From Caballeronia sp. TF1N1 (GTDB lineage: Bacteria > Pseudomonadota > Gammaproteobacteria > Burkholderiales > Burkholderiaceae): a stretch of DNA of 64,000 nucleotides. The position numbers and the translations under genes were made by a program. Positions 42,341 to 48,513 of the stretch are shown here, one piece after another. Position 1 is the stretch's first letter, and each line of letters starts with the position of its first letter. The stretch spans positions 930,001-994,000 of the forward strand of contig NZ_CP084627.1 of NCBI RefSeq assembly GCF_022878925.1. Direction: 5' to 3'. A model generated the notes under the pieces. It was not told where the DNA came from and did not search any database. It worked only from the letters and a program-made list of their open reading frames with translations.

Positions 42341-43057
42341 ATGACAGTCATAGACAATCGCCGCGCGCGCCTGGCGCAACTGATAGAGCAGTACGGCTCG
42401 CAAGCCGAGTTCGTCCGCCAGACCAACGAGAATCAAGGTGAGATTTCGTCTCTTCTGAAGAACAAGTCCTTTGGAGAGAAAAAAGCAAGGAAGCTGGAGG
42501 AGAAATTAAAACTTCCTTCCGGATGGCTTGATGAAGCGCCTACTTCAGTGAAAAATGGTCTGACGGATGGGAGAGCATCCGTAAGCATCCGCCCCATCGT
42601 CGGGTGGGATAACGACCAAGAACTAGGCGAAGAGTACGTTTTGATCCCGAGGCTTGAAGTGAAAGCGTCCGCCGGCAATGGCCGGATCGTTTGGGAAATC
42701 GACGAGAAAGGACAGCGGCAGGCATTTCGCAAAGCTTGGCTTTTGCGTCTGGGTTTGGACGCAGAGAACGCCGCGACCATTGTCGCAGAAGGCTCCAGCA
42801 TGGAACCGCGCATAATCGACGGCGACTCTTTAGTCTTGAATTACAAGGCGACAGAGCTGGTCGATGGCAAAGTCTACGTGCTTGCTTATCAGAATGAAGT
42901 ATATGTAAAGCGCCTTTTTAAGAAACCAGGCGGCGGGCTGAGTATTCGCTCAGACAATGCTGATAAAACGCGCTATCCGGACGTCGACATTGCGGCTGAC
43001 GAAGCGGCTCATGTGCAGATCATCGCGCGGGTCGTCGGCGTTAGCGGCGCAATGTAA
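42341..43057 (+). CDS. CI-like phage repressor with S24 self-cleavage domain
   Basis: 238 aa from the ATG at 42341. Residues 1-65 form a lambda-type HTH (RARLAQLIEQYGSQAEFVRQTNENQGEISSLLKNKSFGEKKARKLEEKL). The C-terminal LexA/UmuD-like domain has a possible Ala111-Gly112 cleavage site, nucleophile Ser153 in GSSMEP, and base Lys190 in YVKRLF. RecA-stimulated cleavage would induce the operon. Starts at 42320 or 42281 are possible but run through the operator. The repressor appears intact. Confidence 0.85.
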   Translation: MTVIDNRRARLAQLIEQYGSQAEFVRQTNENQGEISSLLKNKSFGEKKARKLEEKLKLPSGWLDEAPTSVKNGLTDGRASVSIRPIVGWDNDQELGEEYVLIPRLEVKASAGNGRIVWEIDEKGQRQAFRKAWLLRLGLDAENAATIVAEGSSMEPRIIDGDSLVLNYKATELVDGKVYVLAYQNEVYVKRLFKKPGGGLSIRSDNADKTRYPDVDIAADEAAHVQIIARVVGVSGAM

Positions 43058-43100
43058 ATCGCCGAGCTTGAAAGAAGTACGCCAATAAGAGAGAAGAACC

Positions 43101-43277
43101 TTGATCCCGGACATCGGCCTCATGGTGGGCCTATACATCATCACGCGCATGATAGTGCTGGTCGTCGACAAAGGCCAGAAAAGCGTCTCCCGCTTGTTTG
43201 CTGCTGGCACCATTCTGGTCGCACTGATCTGCATCGTTGACCTGATGTCGAAAAGCGGCCCAACGCCGCATCTTTAG
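43101..43277 (+). CDS. Small two-helix membrane protein (58 aa)
   Basis: TTG start with AGAGAGAAG a few bases upstream. Two hydrophobic segments: IGLMVGLYIITRMIVLVV and LFAAGTILVALICIVDLM, joined by DKGQKSVSR. It lies 43 nt after CI and 11 nt before the lipoprotein gene. No family recognised. A role in the lysogen, such as superinfection exclusion, is only an inference from place and topology. Confidence 0.55.
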   Translation: MIPDIGLMVGLYIITRMIVLVVDKGQKSVSRLFAAGTILVALICIVDLMSKSGPTPHL

Positions 43278-43288
43278 ACGAGGAGATC

Positions 43289-43615
43289 ATGCTCCGAAAA
43301 ACGATGCTCATCGGTTTGATCGTAGCGTTAGGTGCGTGCGCCACCGCAGACGAGGTTAGAACGAAGCCGCCTGTTTTTACCGGAAAGACTGCTCTTCCGA
43401 CTAGCGAATACGCCGGATGTGTTCAGCAAGGATGGCAAGACGCCGGCGCTGATGCCATCACTTCGATTCCGACGAAGGACGGCGTCACGCTTACACTGCG
43501 CGGCATTGCTGGGTACGACCTCCTGCTCGACAACCGATCGGGCGCCGTCAGTATGTATGCTCGCCTCCCTTACGGGTACGCAAAATTTGTCGACGTGGCA
43601 CGACGCTGTCTATGA
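43289..43615 (+). CDS. Small lipoprotein (108 aa)
   Basis: GAGGAG-type site before the ATG. Lipobox LIVALGACATAD gives processing at Cys17. The mature part is short with two further Cys (YAGCVQQGW and ARRCL) that could form a disulfide. Expressed on the same strand as CI. No family recognised; phage-encoded lipoproteins often block superinfection or phage receptors. Confidence 0.6.
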   Translation: MLRKTMLIGLIVALGACATADEVRTKPPVFTGKTALPTSEYAGCVQQGWQDAGADAITSIPTKDGVTLTLRGIAGYDLLLDNRSGAVSMYARLPYGYAKFVDVARRCL

Positions 43616-43705
43616 CGTGTTTGGTGCAGTAGCGAACATTGCTGGGGCAAAGTTAAAGTTCGGGCTTGAACTACCGATAAATGAATTTATATACTGTGTG
43701 ATATA

Positions 43706-44152
43706 GTGCCTGACCTTTACGACGGCAACCATCTGCACGCTGACCTACGCCTCATACGAGCCGAATGGGGCGAGAAGCAGGCAATAAAAATCGAGGCTTT
43801 CCTCGATGAGTTGGGCTCGAACGACGACGCCATGTGGGCATTGATGCAGCGCAAGCAGGTGCGACAATTCGAGCGACCGTTTTTCAACTCGTGTGCGATT
43901 GAGTGGATGCTCGAAGATGGCTATAACATGTACCGCCTTCGTCCGATTCGGCCAATGTCGGAATACAGGGTGTTATACGCATTTGACGCAGAGCACGAAG
44001 AGTTTCATGTATTAGCGATAGTCCGGAAAAAGCCACGCACCGCCCCCGACTATGACCAAAGGAAATTTTACGACTATGAGCGAGATCACCGTATTAGCAT
44101 TCGCGTCCTCGACGAGTACGACGACCTCGGGTTTCCGCGTATTGGTCAGTAA
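43706..44152 (+). CDS. Gp49/HigB-like toxin
   Basis: 148 aa, GTG start. YNMYRLRPIRPMSEYRVLYAFDAEHEEFHVLAIVRKK resembles the Gp49/RelE-HigB core (the R.....yRvly.......~~lL..f.Kk pattern), with W and F residues upstream (AIEWMLEDG). HigB toxins cut mRNA on the ribosome. The AT-rich sequence just before the start (TATATACTG-TGATATAG) could be the autoregulatory site. The downstream XRE gene overlaps it by 77 nt. Confidence 0.7.
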   Translation: MPDLYDGNHLHADLRLIRAEWGEKQAIKIEAFLDELGSNDDAMWALMQRKQVRQFERPFFNSCAIEWMLEDGYNMYRLRPIRPMSEYRVLYAFDAEHEEFHVLAIVRKKPRTAPDYDQRKFYDYERDHRISIRVLDEYDDLGFPRIGQ

Positions 44153-44585
44153 CTCCTCAAGTTCAGTCGGTGCCGTGTCCCCTAAGACGAATGAGCTCAC
44201 GCCTGTTCGGAAAGGACCGGAGCGCCGATCTGCGCGCACTGGTAAGTTGCCGCGGACGACTTACAACGCCTTGCGAGAGCAGTCCAATCCTGACTTCGCA
44301 AGGCGTATTGCAGAGGCGCGCCGGGAGCTGGCGGATGACCTTTACCCTGATCAAAACTGCGTCGCAAAGATTCGCCTACAGTCGGGCCTGTCGCAAATGC
44401 AGCTCGCTAACCGGGCCGGCATAACACAGCCTCACTTGGCAAAGATTGAGGCAGGCAAGCTTTCCATCAAGCTTTCAACTGCGGTCTCCCTTGCAGATGC
44501 GTTGGGTGTGCGGCTTGACGCGTTGAGGCCACTTGTTTCTTCGGAAACGAAGTCGCACGCGCAGGTATCGATAAAGAAGCTATGA
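44076..44585 (+). CDS. XRE-type antitoxin
   Basis: 169 aa from the ATG at 44076 (AAAGGAAA upstream). The first 85 residues are Ser/Thr-rich and disordered-looking. The HTH is at about 100-155: CVAKIRLQSGLSQMQLANRAGITQPHLAKIEAGKLSIKLSTAVSLADALGV. HigA antitoxins have the toxin-before-antitoxin order seen here. The long N-terminal extension and the overlap with the toxin gene are unusual. The DUF6941 gene overlaps its end by 4 nt. Confidence 0.72.
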   Translation: MSEITVLAFASSTSTTTSGFRVLVSNSSSSVGAVSPKTNELTPVRKGPERRSARTGKLPRTTYNALREQSNPDFARRIAEARRELADDLYPDQNCVAKIRLQSGLSQMQLANRAGITQPHLAKIEAGKLSIKLSTAVSLADALGVRLDALRPLVSSETKSHAQVSIKKL

Positions 44586-45028
44586 GATTCGATAAATTTG
44601 TTTTTGCGCAGTTCTGTGACGACATTCGCTTCGAGGTCGGCAACAAAACGACTCTTGCCGGTTTATATTCAGGCGAGATCGCGTTTCCTGCCTTCCCAGC
44701 ATTGCTTCCGAAATTAGGATGCGCAACGACGATAGTCTGGCCCAGCAACGACCCTCCACTGAAAATTGAGGCGAAGTTGATGATCGGCGATGAGGTCGGC
44801 ATGTCTGAGCGACTACCTGATGGGGCGCTCAGCCAGTTCATTGAAATGGCAAAGAAAAAGGAAAACAGTGAACCGCTAGAGAGGATCGCAGTGAACCTGA
44901 ACTTCATCGTCTCCCCCGTAAACTTCGCGGCCGAGACTACGATAAAGATGCTCGTTTACATTGACGGAGAAGAAGTCGAGGCTGGAAGGATAAAGGCTGT
45001 TATTGCACCTGCGCCCCCATCTGTCTGA
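44582..45028 (+). CDS. DUF6941-like protein, third gene of the toxin-antitoxin operon
   Basis: 148 aa. It has FAQFCDDIRFEVGNKTTLAGLYSGEIAFPAFP near the N-terminus, then alternating strands (LPKLGCATTIVW, ERIAVNLNFIVSPVNFAAETTIKMLVYIDGEEVEAGRIKAVI). This beta-sandwich-like pattern fits DUF6941, of unknown function. It overlaps the antitoxin stop (ATGA) and is followed by a terminator, so the three genes form one transcript. Confidence 0.65.
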   Translation: MRFDKFVFAQFCDDIRFEVGNKTTLAGLYSGEIAFPAFPALLPKLGCATTIVWPSNDPPLKIEAKLMIGDEVGMSERLPDGALSQFIEMAKKKENSEPLERIAVNLNFIVSPVNFAAETTIKMLVYIDGEEVEAGRIKAVIAPAPPSV

Positions 45029-45049
45029 ATTACATCTCACTTCGACCAG

Positions 45050-45070
45050 ACCCGCTTCGGCGGGTTTTTT
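45050..45070 (+). terminator. Rho-independent terminator after the toxin-antitoxin operon
   Basis: Stem ACCCGC / GCGGGT with a TTCG loop, followed directly by Ts (45065-45070). It lies 22 nt after the DUF6941 stop. Confidence 0.9.
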
Positions 45071-45342
45071 ATTGCCATAAGCCCCGCGAACGTTGCCTAG
45101 ATACAACGTCAATTACCTTTTCGCCGTCAACTTCTGGCGCCACACGACGCACCGCCCACAACAATCATTACCAAATGGCGAACAAATGCGTCGGCTGCAC
45201 GAAATCGAGACGCTTAGCGCCTCGATAGACATAACGAGTGACGAAAAAGAGACATGTCAACCGTTGCAACGGAAGATTGAGAGAAAAATAGGCATACCTA
45301 TATAGGCAAAACGATCGCCTCATTACCATCCTAACGAAGAAA
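45071..45342. other. AT-rich intergenic region before the PL-like promoter
   Basis: No gene supported. Short frames on both strands lack ribosome sites. Half-operator sequences ATTACC occur near 45167 and 45322, matching the immunity operators in one arm only. Confidence 0.4.
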
Positions 45343-45385
45343 ATTACCATTTGGTATTGACATGTCGATTACTCGTTAGTAATAT
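45343..45385 (+). promoter_or_regulatory. PL-like phage promoter with two repressor operator sites
   Basis: TTGACA (45357-45362), 17 nt, TAATAT (45380-45385): an almost perfect sigma-70 promoter. The palindrome ATTACT-CGTT-AGTAAT (45368-45383) covers the spacer and the -10 box, and ATTACC-ATTT-GGTATT (45343-45358) covers the upstream edge. Both have the ATTACY-N4-RGTAAT form of the CI/Cro operators. It faces away from cro on the far side of CI, the place of lambda PL. It would transcribe the small membrane genes. Confidence 0.75.
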
Positions 45386-45424
45386 CTATTCCATGCACTC
45401 ACCCACCGATCTCGGGAGACGAAC

Positions 45425-45511
45425 ATGGGAAAGCTCGCAGCATTAGTAAGCGCCGGTCTCGTCGTTGGCATCCTCGCGACGGCGGGTGGTCTTTGGCTCA
45501 TGACCATCTGA
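45425..45511 (+). CDS. Micro membrane protein (28 aa)
   Basis: ATG with GGGAGACG upstream, about 33 nt after the predicted transcript start. Almost the whole chain is one hydrophobic helix: LAALVSAGLVVGILATAGGL, ending in WLMTI. No family recognised. First of four tiny membrane genes in a row. Confidence 0.55.
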   Translation: MGKLAALVSAGLVVGILATAGGLWLMTI

Positions 45512-45524
45512 ACGGGGATAGACG

Positions 45525-45689
45525 ATGGAACGCGCAATCAACGATAACGACCTGCTTCGCGATGTCGAGCGCTTGCAGGACGCCAACACCCTCATCAAAG
45601 CGGTAGGAATCGGAAGCCTGTATGCCATTGCCATCGCATGCGTCTGGTTCCTCTGTGTCGCTGCACCGGCAGGAGCGCTCTGGAAATGA
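45525..45689 (+). CDS. Small single-pass membrane protein (54 aa)
   Basis: Starts 13 nt after the previous stop, preceded by GGGGATAGACG. A charged amphipathic N-terminal helix (MERAINDNDLLRDVERLQDA) precedes a membrane helix (AVGIGSLYAIAIACVWFLCVAA). It overlaps the next gene by 4 nt. Confidence 0.55.
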   Translation: MERAINDNDLLRDVERLQDANTLIKAVGIGSLYAIAIACVWFLCVAAPAGALWK

Positions 45690-45808
45690 GCATCCTCAAG
45701 ATCTGGGGCGTCGTCCTCATCGTCGCGGCCGTGTTCCTGGCCATCGATTCTGAAACGTCTCAACGCAAGGCTGAAATGGAACGCTGCGCGCATACGCGCT
45801 GCATCTGA
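45686..45808 (+). CDS. Micro membrane protein with C-terminal Cys pair (40 aa)
   Basis: ATG overlaps the previous stop (ATGA) and follows GGAGCG. One N-terminal membrane helix (LKIWGVVLIVAAVFLAI), then a charged tail with MERCAHTRC. The two Cys could bind metal or form a disulfide. Confidence 0.5.
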   Translation: MSILKIWGVVLIVAAVFLAIDSETSQRKAEMERCAHTRCI

Positions 45809-45832
45809 TAACTGATCCCGGAAAAATTCACC

Positions 45833-45979
45833 ATGCTCCATGCAATCTCGATAGGACTCCTAGTCGCTTGGCCGGTCGGCGCGGTGCTCGTAGTTTTGTT
45901 TGTTCGCGGCGCCGCGACGTTGGAAAAGCGGCAGAAATGGCTCGATTCGGTACAGATTCAGCAGCCCGCGTCGCACTGA
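45833..45979 (+). CDS. Small single-pass membrane protein (48 aa)
   Basis: ATG 24 nt after the previous gene; the GGAAAAATTC site is fair. N-terminal membrane helix (ISIGLLVAWPVGAVLVVLF), then a basic stretch and a polar tail (ATLEKRQKWLDSVQIQQP). Last of the four-gene run; the secreted Gly/Ser-rich gene follows after 91 nt. Confidence 0.5.
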   Translation: MLHAISIGLLVAWPVGAVLVVLFVRGAATLEKRQKWLDSVQIQQPASH

Positions 45980-46070
45980 ATTTCAACCCCAGGGAGCGGC
46001 CCGGCGCTATATCCGGGACACATTCATAACCGCAGCGCGACGGTCTCGCGCATTACACGAGGAGTTTCAC

Positions 46071-46490
46071 ATGTTTCGCAAAGCAATCGTAGCAGCCGCA
46101 GTCGCATCGATCTTCAACGTCGCCCACGCAACCGACAGCTTCAACGTCGGCGCCGGCTTTAGCAGCTCGGTCACGCTCTCGGGCGGATCGATGGCTTCGT
46201 CCGGCTCGAACGGCAACGGATACAGCACGCAATCGTCGAACAGCGCGGCATCGGGTTACGCCGCTGGCGGCACGGCAATGGGAGTCGGCGCAGTCGGCTC
46301 GTATGCGTACAACGGCGTGGGCGCTATTGGTGCCGGCGGTTCGTTCTCGGGCGCGGTTGGCGGCAGCAACACGACGTCGGCGAGCAACGGCTACACGTCT
46401 GGCGACGGGTACGGCGCTACGAAGGGCGGCGCGGGTGTCGATTATTCGGCCGGCGGTTACAGCGGTCTGAGCGGTTCGTACGCGTACTAA
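46071..46490 (+). CDS. Secreted Gly/Ser-rich protein
   Basis: 139 aa with GAGGAG before the ATG. A signal peptide ends at NVAHA-TDS (residue 20-21). The mature chain is almost entirely Gly, Ser, Ala, Asn and Tyr, in irregular repeats such as GVGAVGSYAYNGVGAIGAGG. It has no Cys or charged core, so it probably forms a flexible or fibre-like extracellular or periplasmic structure. No family recognised. Confidence 0.6.
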   Translation: MFRKAIVAAAVASIFNVAHATDSFNVGAGFSSSVTLSGGSMASSGSNGNGYSTQSSNSAASGYAAGGTAMGVGAVGSYAYNGVGAIGAGGSFSGAVGGSNTTSASNGYTSGDGYGATKGGAGVDYSAGGYSGLSGSYAY

Positions 46491-46558
46491 TCCCAAATGA
46501 AGAGGCCGTGAGTGCTAGGAACACCCACGGCCTGACTCCACACGAGGAAGGAGCCACC

Positions 46559-47077
46559 ATGAAAACAAGTCTCACGGCCATTGCAATCGTAGCATTTCTC
46601 GGAACAGCCCATGCGCACGCGCAGAGCACTTCGACCGCGCAACAGACGAGCACGTCGCAGTCTGTTGCTCAGGGTTCCATCCAATTTAGTCAGACGCCGG
46701 AGCACACGACCGAGACGGTACGTAATGTTTCCTCGCCGGTTCTCGGTGCTTATGCGTCGAGTTTTTCGCAGTTCAACTGCGGGCAGACGACGCAAGGCGG
46801 CTTTGCAGTCGCTGGTTTCTCCGGCGTATTTGGGTCGAGCAAAGACCAGAAATCTTGTGTGCTCGAAGTAGCAGCCGCTGAGCAAGCTCGCCAGGCAACG
46901 ATTGATCCGGACGCGCGCGATGCGCTGCTCGAATCGGCAGTCGGGATTCGTTGCCAGATAAACGAAGAGATCTACAACGCAATGCGCGACGCTGGCTTCG
47001 AGTGCAAGCGCAAGCCGAAGGAACTCATCTCGCGCACCGACTCGCAGCCGGAGTCGACGCGTATTGCAGGGAACTGA
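46559..47077 (+). CDS. Exported hypothetical protein (172 aa)
   Basis: ATG at 46559 behind GGAAGGAG. Signal peptide MKTSLTAIAIVAFLGTAHAHA, then a Ser/Thr/Gln-rich stretch, a Gly/Phe-rich middle (FNCGQTTQGGFAVAGFSGVFGSS) and four cysteines (NCGQ, KSCVL, IRCQI, FECKR) that may pair in the periplasm. It follows the Gly/Ser-rich gene and a short hairpin. Function unknown. Confidence 0.6.
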   Translation: MKTSLTAIAIVAFLGTAHAHAQSTSTAQQTSTSQSVAQGSIQFSQTPEHTTETVRNVSSPVLGAYASSFSQFNCGQTTQGGFAVAGFSGVFGSSKDQKSCVLEVAAAEQARQATIDPDARDALLESAVGIRCQINEEIYNAMRDAGFECKRKPKELISRTDSQPESTRIAGN

Positions 47078-47095
47078 GTGCTATGACATTTAGAC

Positions 47096-47344
47096 CTAAA
47101 TCCGCCTCTCGTTTGACGCGATCAAGCGATCAATCTCTTCTTTTGCTGCTTGTTCCGCTTCGGCAATAGTCGTATCGCGGTCTGCGGTAGGCCTTGAGGC
47201 AACGTCATGCATTCCTCGCTTCTCTGTTCCCGGATCGGATTTGATAGGCACAAACGTGTAGATCCAATTCCATCGATTTTGCGGGTCGCGGAAGACTTGC
47301 ACGCCGATCGAATATCCCTTGTATTGAAATTCCGAGTCAGACAT
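47096..47344 (-). CDS. Small phage hypothetical protein (82 aa)
   Basis: ATG at 47344 with a strong GGAGG 8 nt upstream. FQYKGYSIGVQVFRDPQNRWNWIYTFVP begins the chain and a charged helix ends it. It is on the opposite strand to its neighbours and near their ends. No family recognised. Confidence 0.55.
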   Translation of the reverse strand: MSDSEFQYKGYSIGVQVFRDPQNRWNWIYTFVPIKSDPGTEKRGMHDVASRPTADRDTTIAEAEQAAKEEIDRLIASNERRI

Positions 47345-47378
47345 CGCGTACCTCCGATTCAAAAAAGGAAAGCCTAGC

Positions 47379-47714
47379 ATGAGCACGAAGCACACACCTG
47401 GACCATGGTCGATTTGGACCAGCAACTCGTATCGTCGTATCGGCAGCGACGCGCCGCGCGGCGGGGAAGTTCTCTGCGGATCAGTTCAGCGCGACGGTTG
47501 CGCCGATCTGTATTTCCCGAACGGCGGTTATGAAGGACCGGACGCGCGCCTCGTCACTGCCGCGCCCGATTTGCTTGCATCGCTGCGCACGACCGTTTCG
47601 ATGCTTCAAGGCACCTTGCTGATCATCACGGACAAAGATGCGCGCGCAATGGCCAAGGAAGCCATTGCCGAAGCGCGCGCCGCCATCGCCAAGGCAACCG
47701 GAGAGAAAGCCTAA
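47379..47714 (+). CDS. Phage protein of the HTPGPW/ARLVTAAPDLL family
   Basis: 111 aa. Begins STKHTPGPWSIW and contains ARLVTAAPDLLASLR, the paired hallmarks of a widespread phage accessory family with unknown function. A related gene follows immediately. The ATG at 47379 is clear; the C-terminus is Ala-rich and helical. Confidence 0.75.
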   Translation: MSTKHTPGPWSIWTSNSYRRIGSDAPRGGEVLCGSVQRDGCADLYFPNGGYEGPDARLVTAAPDLLASLRTTVSMLQGTLLIITDKDARAMAKEAIAEARAAIAKATGEKA

Positions 47715-47759
47715 GACCACCGGGCGCGGTATCGCACCCGCGCCATAAAGGAGAAGAAC

Positions 47760-48002
47760 GTGAAAACAAAACATACACCTGGACCGTGGAATCCAAGTGT
47801 TGAGACCGGATTTGTTTATTCCGTTCACCACTGTCTTATCGCCGAAGTCTATTCGGGCGACGGTCACGGGCAGCAATCTGCCAACGCTCGCTTGATAGCA
47901 GCAGCGCCTGAGTTGCTCGAAGTGCTGATCGCCATAAACGATTACGTCAGCAACCCGATCGCATTTTCCGGTTCGGCGGATAAAGGAGAAGAACGTGAGT
48001 GA
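47760..48002 (+). CDS. Second HTPGPW-family phage protein
   Basis: 80 aa, GTG start with AAAGGAGAAG upstream. KTKHTPGPWNPSV and ANARLIAAAPELLEVLIAI match the previous gene, so the two are a tandem pair. Its end overlaps the next GTG-started frame, which the prophage edge cuts. Confidence 0.7.
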   Translation: MKTKHTPGPWNPSVETGFVYSVHHCLIAEVYSGDGHGQQSANARLIAAAPELLEVLIAINDYVSNPIAFSGSADKGEERE

Positions 48003-48432
48003 GAAGAACAAAGATGGCCCGGCGTTTCGATCAGTTATCCCGCTTGTTACAGAAAATTCAAAGCGTGTACCGCTTGAGCCAACTCGCGAAATGATTGACG
48101 TAAATACAGGCGGCATTCTGGGCAGACCTGTTTCCCTTTCCCATCGGACTCATCCGAATTTGTCAACGCATGTGACGATTTCGACACCGTGTCGCACGCA
48201 CAACCATCTCGAAAATAGATCGGCCGTTCTGCCGGAGGTGGCCTTTCATCCTGTAACATCGCGCGTCTGGCTTGAACGTCCCCGTTTGCGAGCTCTTACC
48301 GATGTCTCGCAAAGGAACGCTGCCGCGCGACTCCGAGTCGTTCGCGCAGCGCGGCCGCCGGGCGCGATACGACAATGCGTCCGTCGGGCTCATCATCCGG
48401 TCCTTGATTCGCGCTCACCCGGCGCGTCTTGA
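47995..48432 (+). pseudogene. Truncated phage gene running across the prophage edge
   Basis: The GTG at 47995 (GGAGAAGAAC upstream) begins a phage-like sequence (KDGPAFRSVIPLVTENSKRVPLEPTREMIDV). After about 40 codons the frame changes to Arg/Pro/His-rich sequence unlike a protein. The most likely reading is a phage gene cut near 48110 and followed by chance open frame in chromosomal DNA. Confidence 0.5.
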
Positions 48433-48513
48433 AAAGCCGCAGGACAACGCCTCTTCTTGCGCGGCACGTCCCGACACGTGCGCGGCTCTTTTCATTTACG
48501 GGTTCTTTTTTCG

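Larger units (their letters stand above)
33220..48200. mobile_element. Prophage remnant (immunity, replication and lysis modules only)
   Basis: About 15 kb of lower-GC DNA with a lambda-like layout: divergent CI/Cro control region, early minus-strand operon ending in holin, endolysin and nested spanins, and plus-strand accessory genes on the far side of CI. No terminase, portal, capsid, tail, integrase or excisionase gene is visible, and no tRNA or clear att repeat marks the ends. Boundaries are approximate: the left lies near the receiver-less regulator, the right within or after the chimeric ORF at 47995-48432. Confidence 0.82.

Noticed and set aside
45168..45350. Minus-strand 60-codon frame before the PL-like promoter
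   Set aside because: Runs into the operator region, has no ribosome site, and its hydrophobicity arises from AT-rich DNA.
33273..46538. A 12-bp match (ACGGCCTGACTC) at 33273-33284 and 46527-46538 as prophage attachment sites
   Set aside because: A 12-mer pair is expected by chance in 64 kb of GC-rich DNA, the right copy lies inside the remnant rather than at its edge, and no integrase or tRNA supports it.
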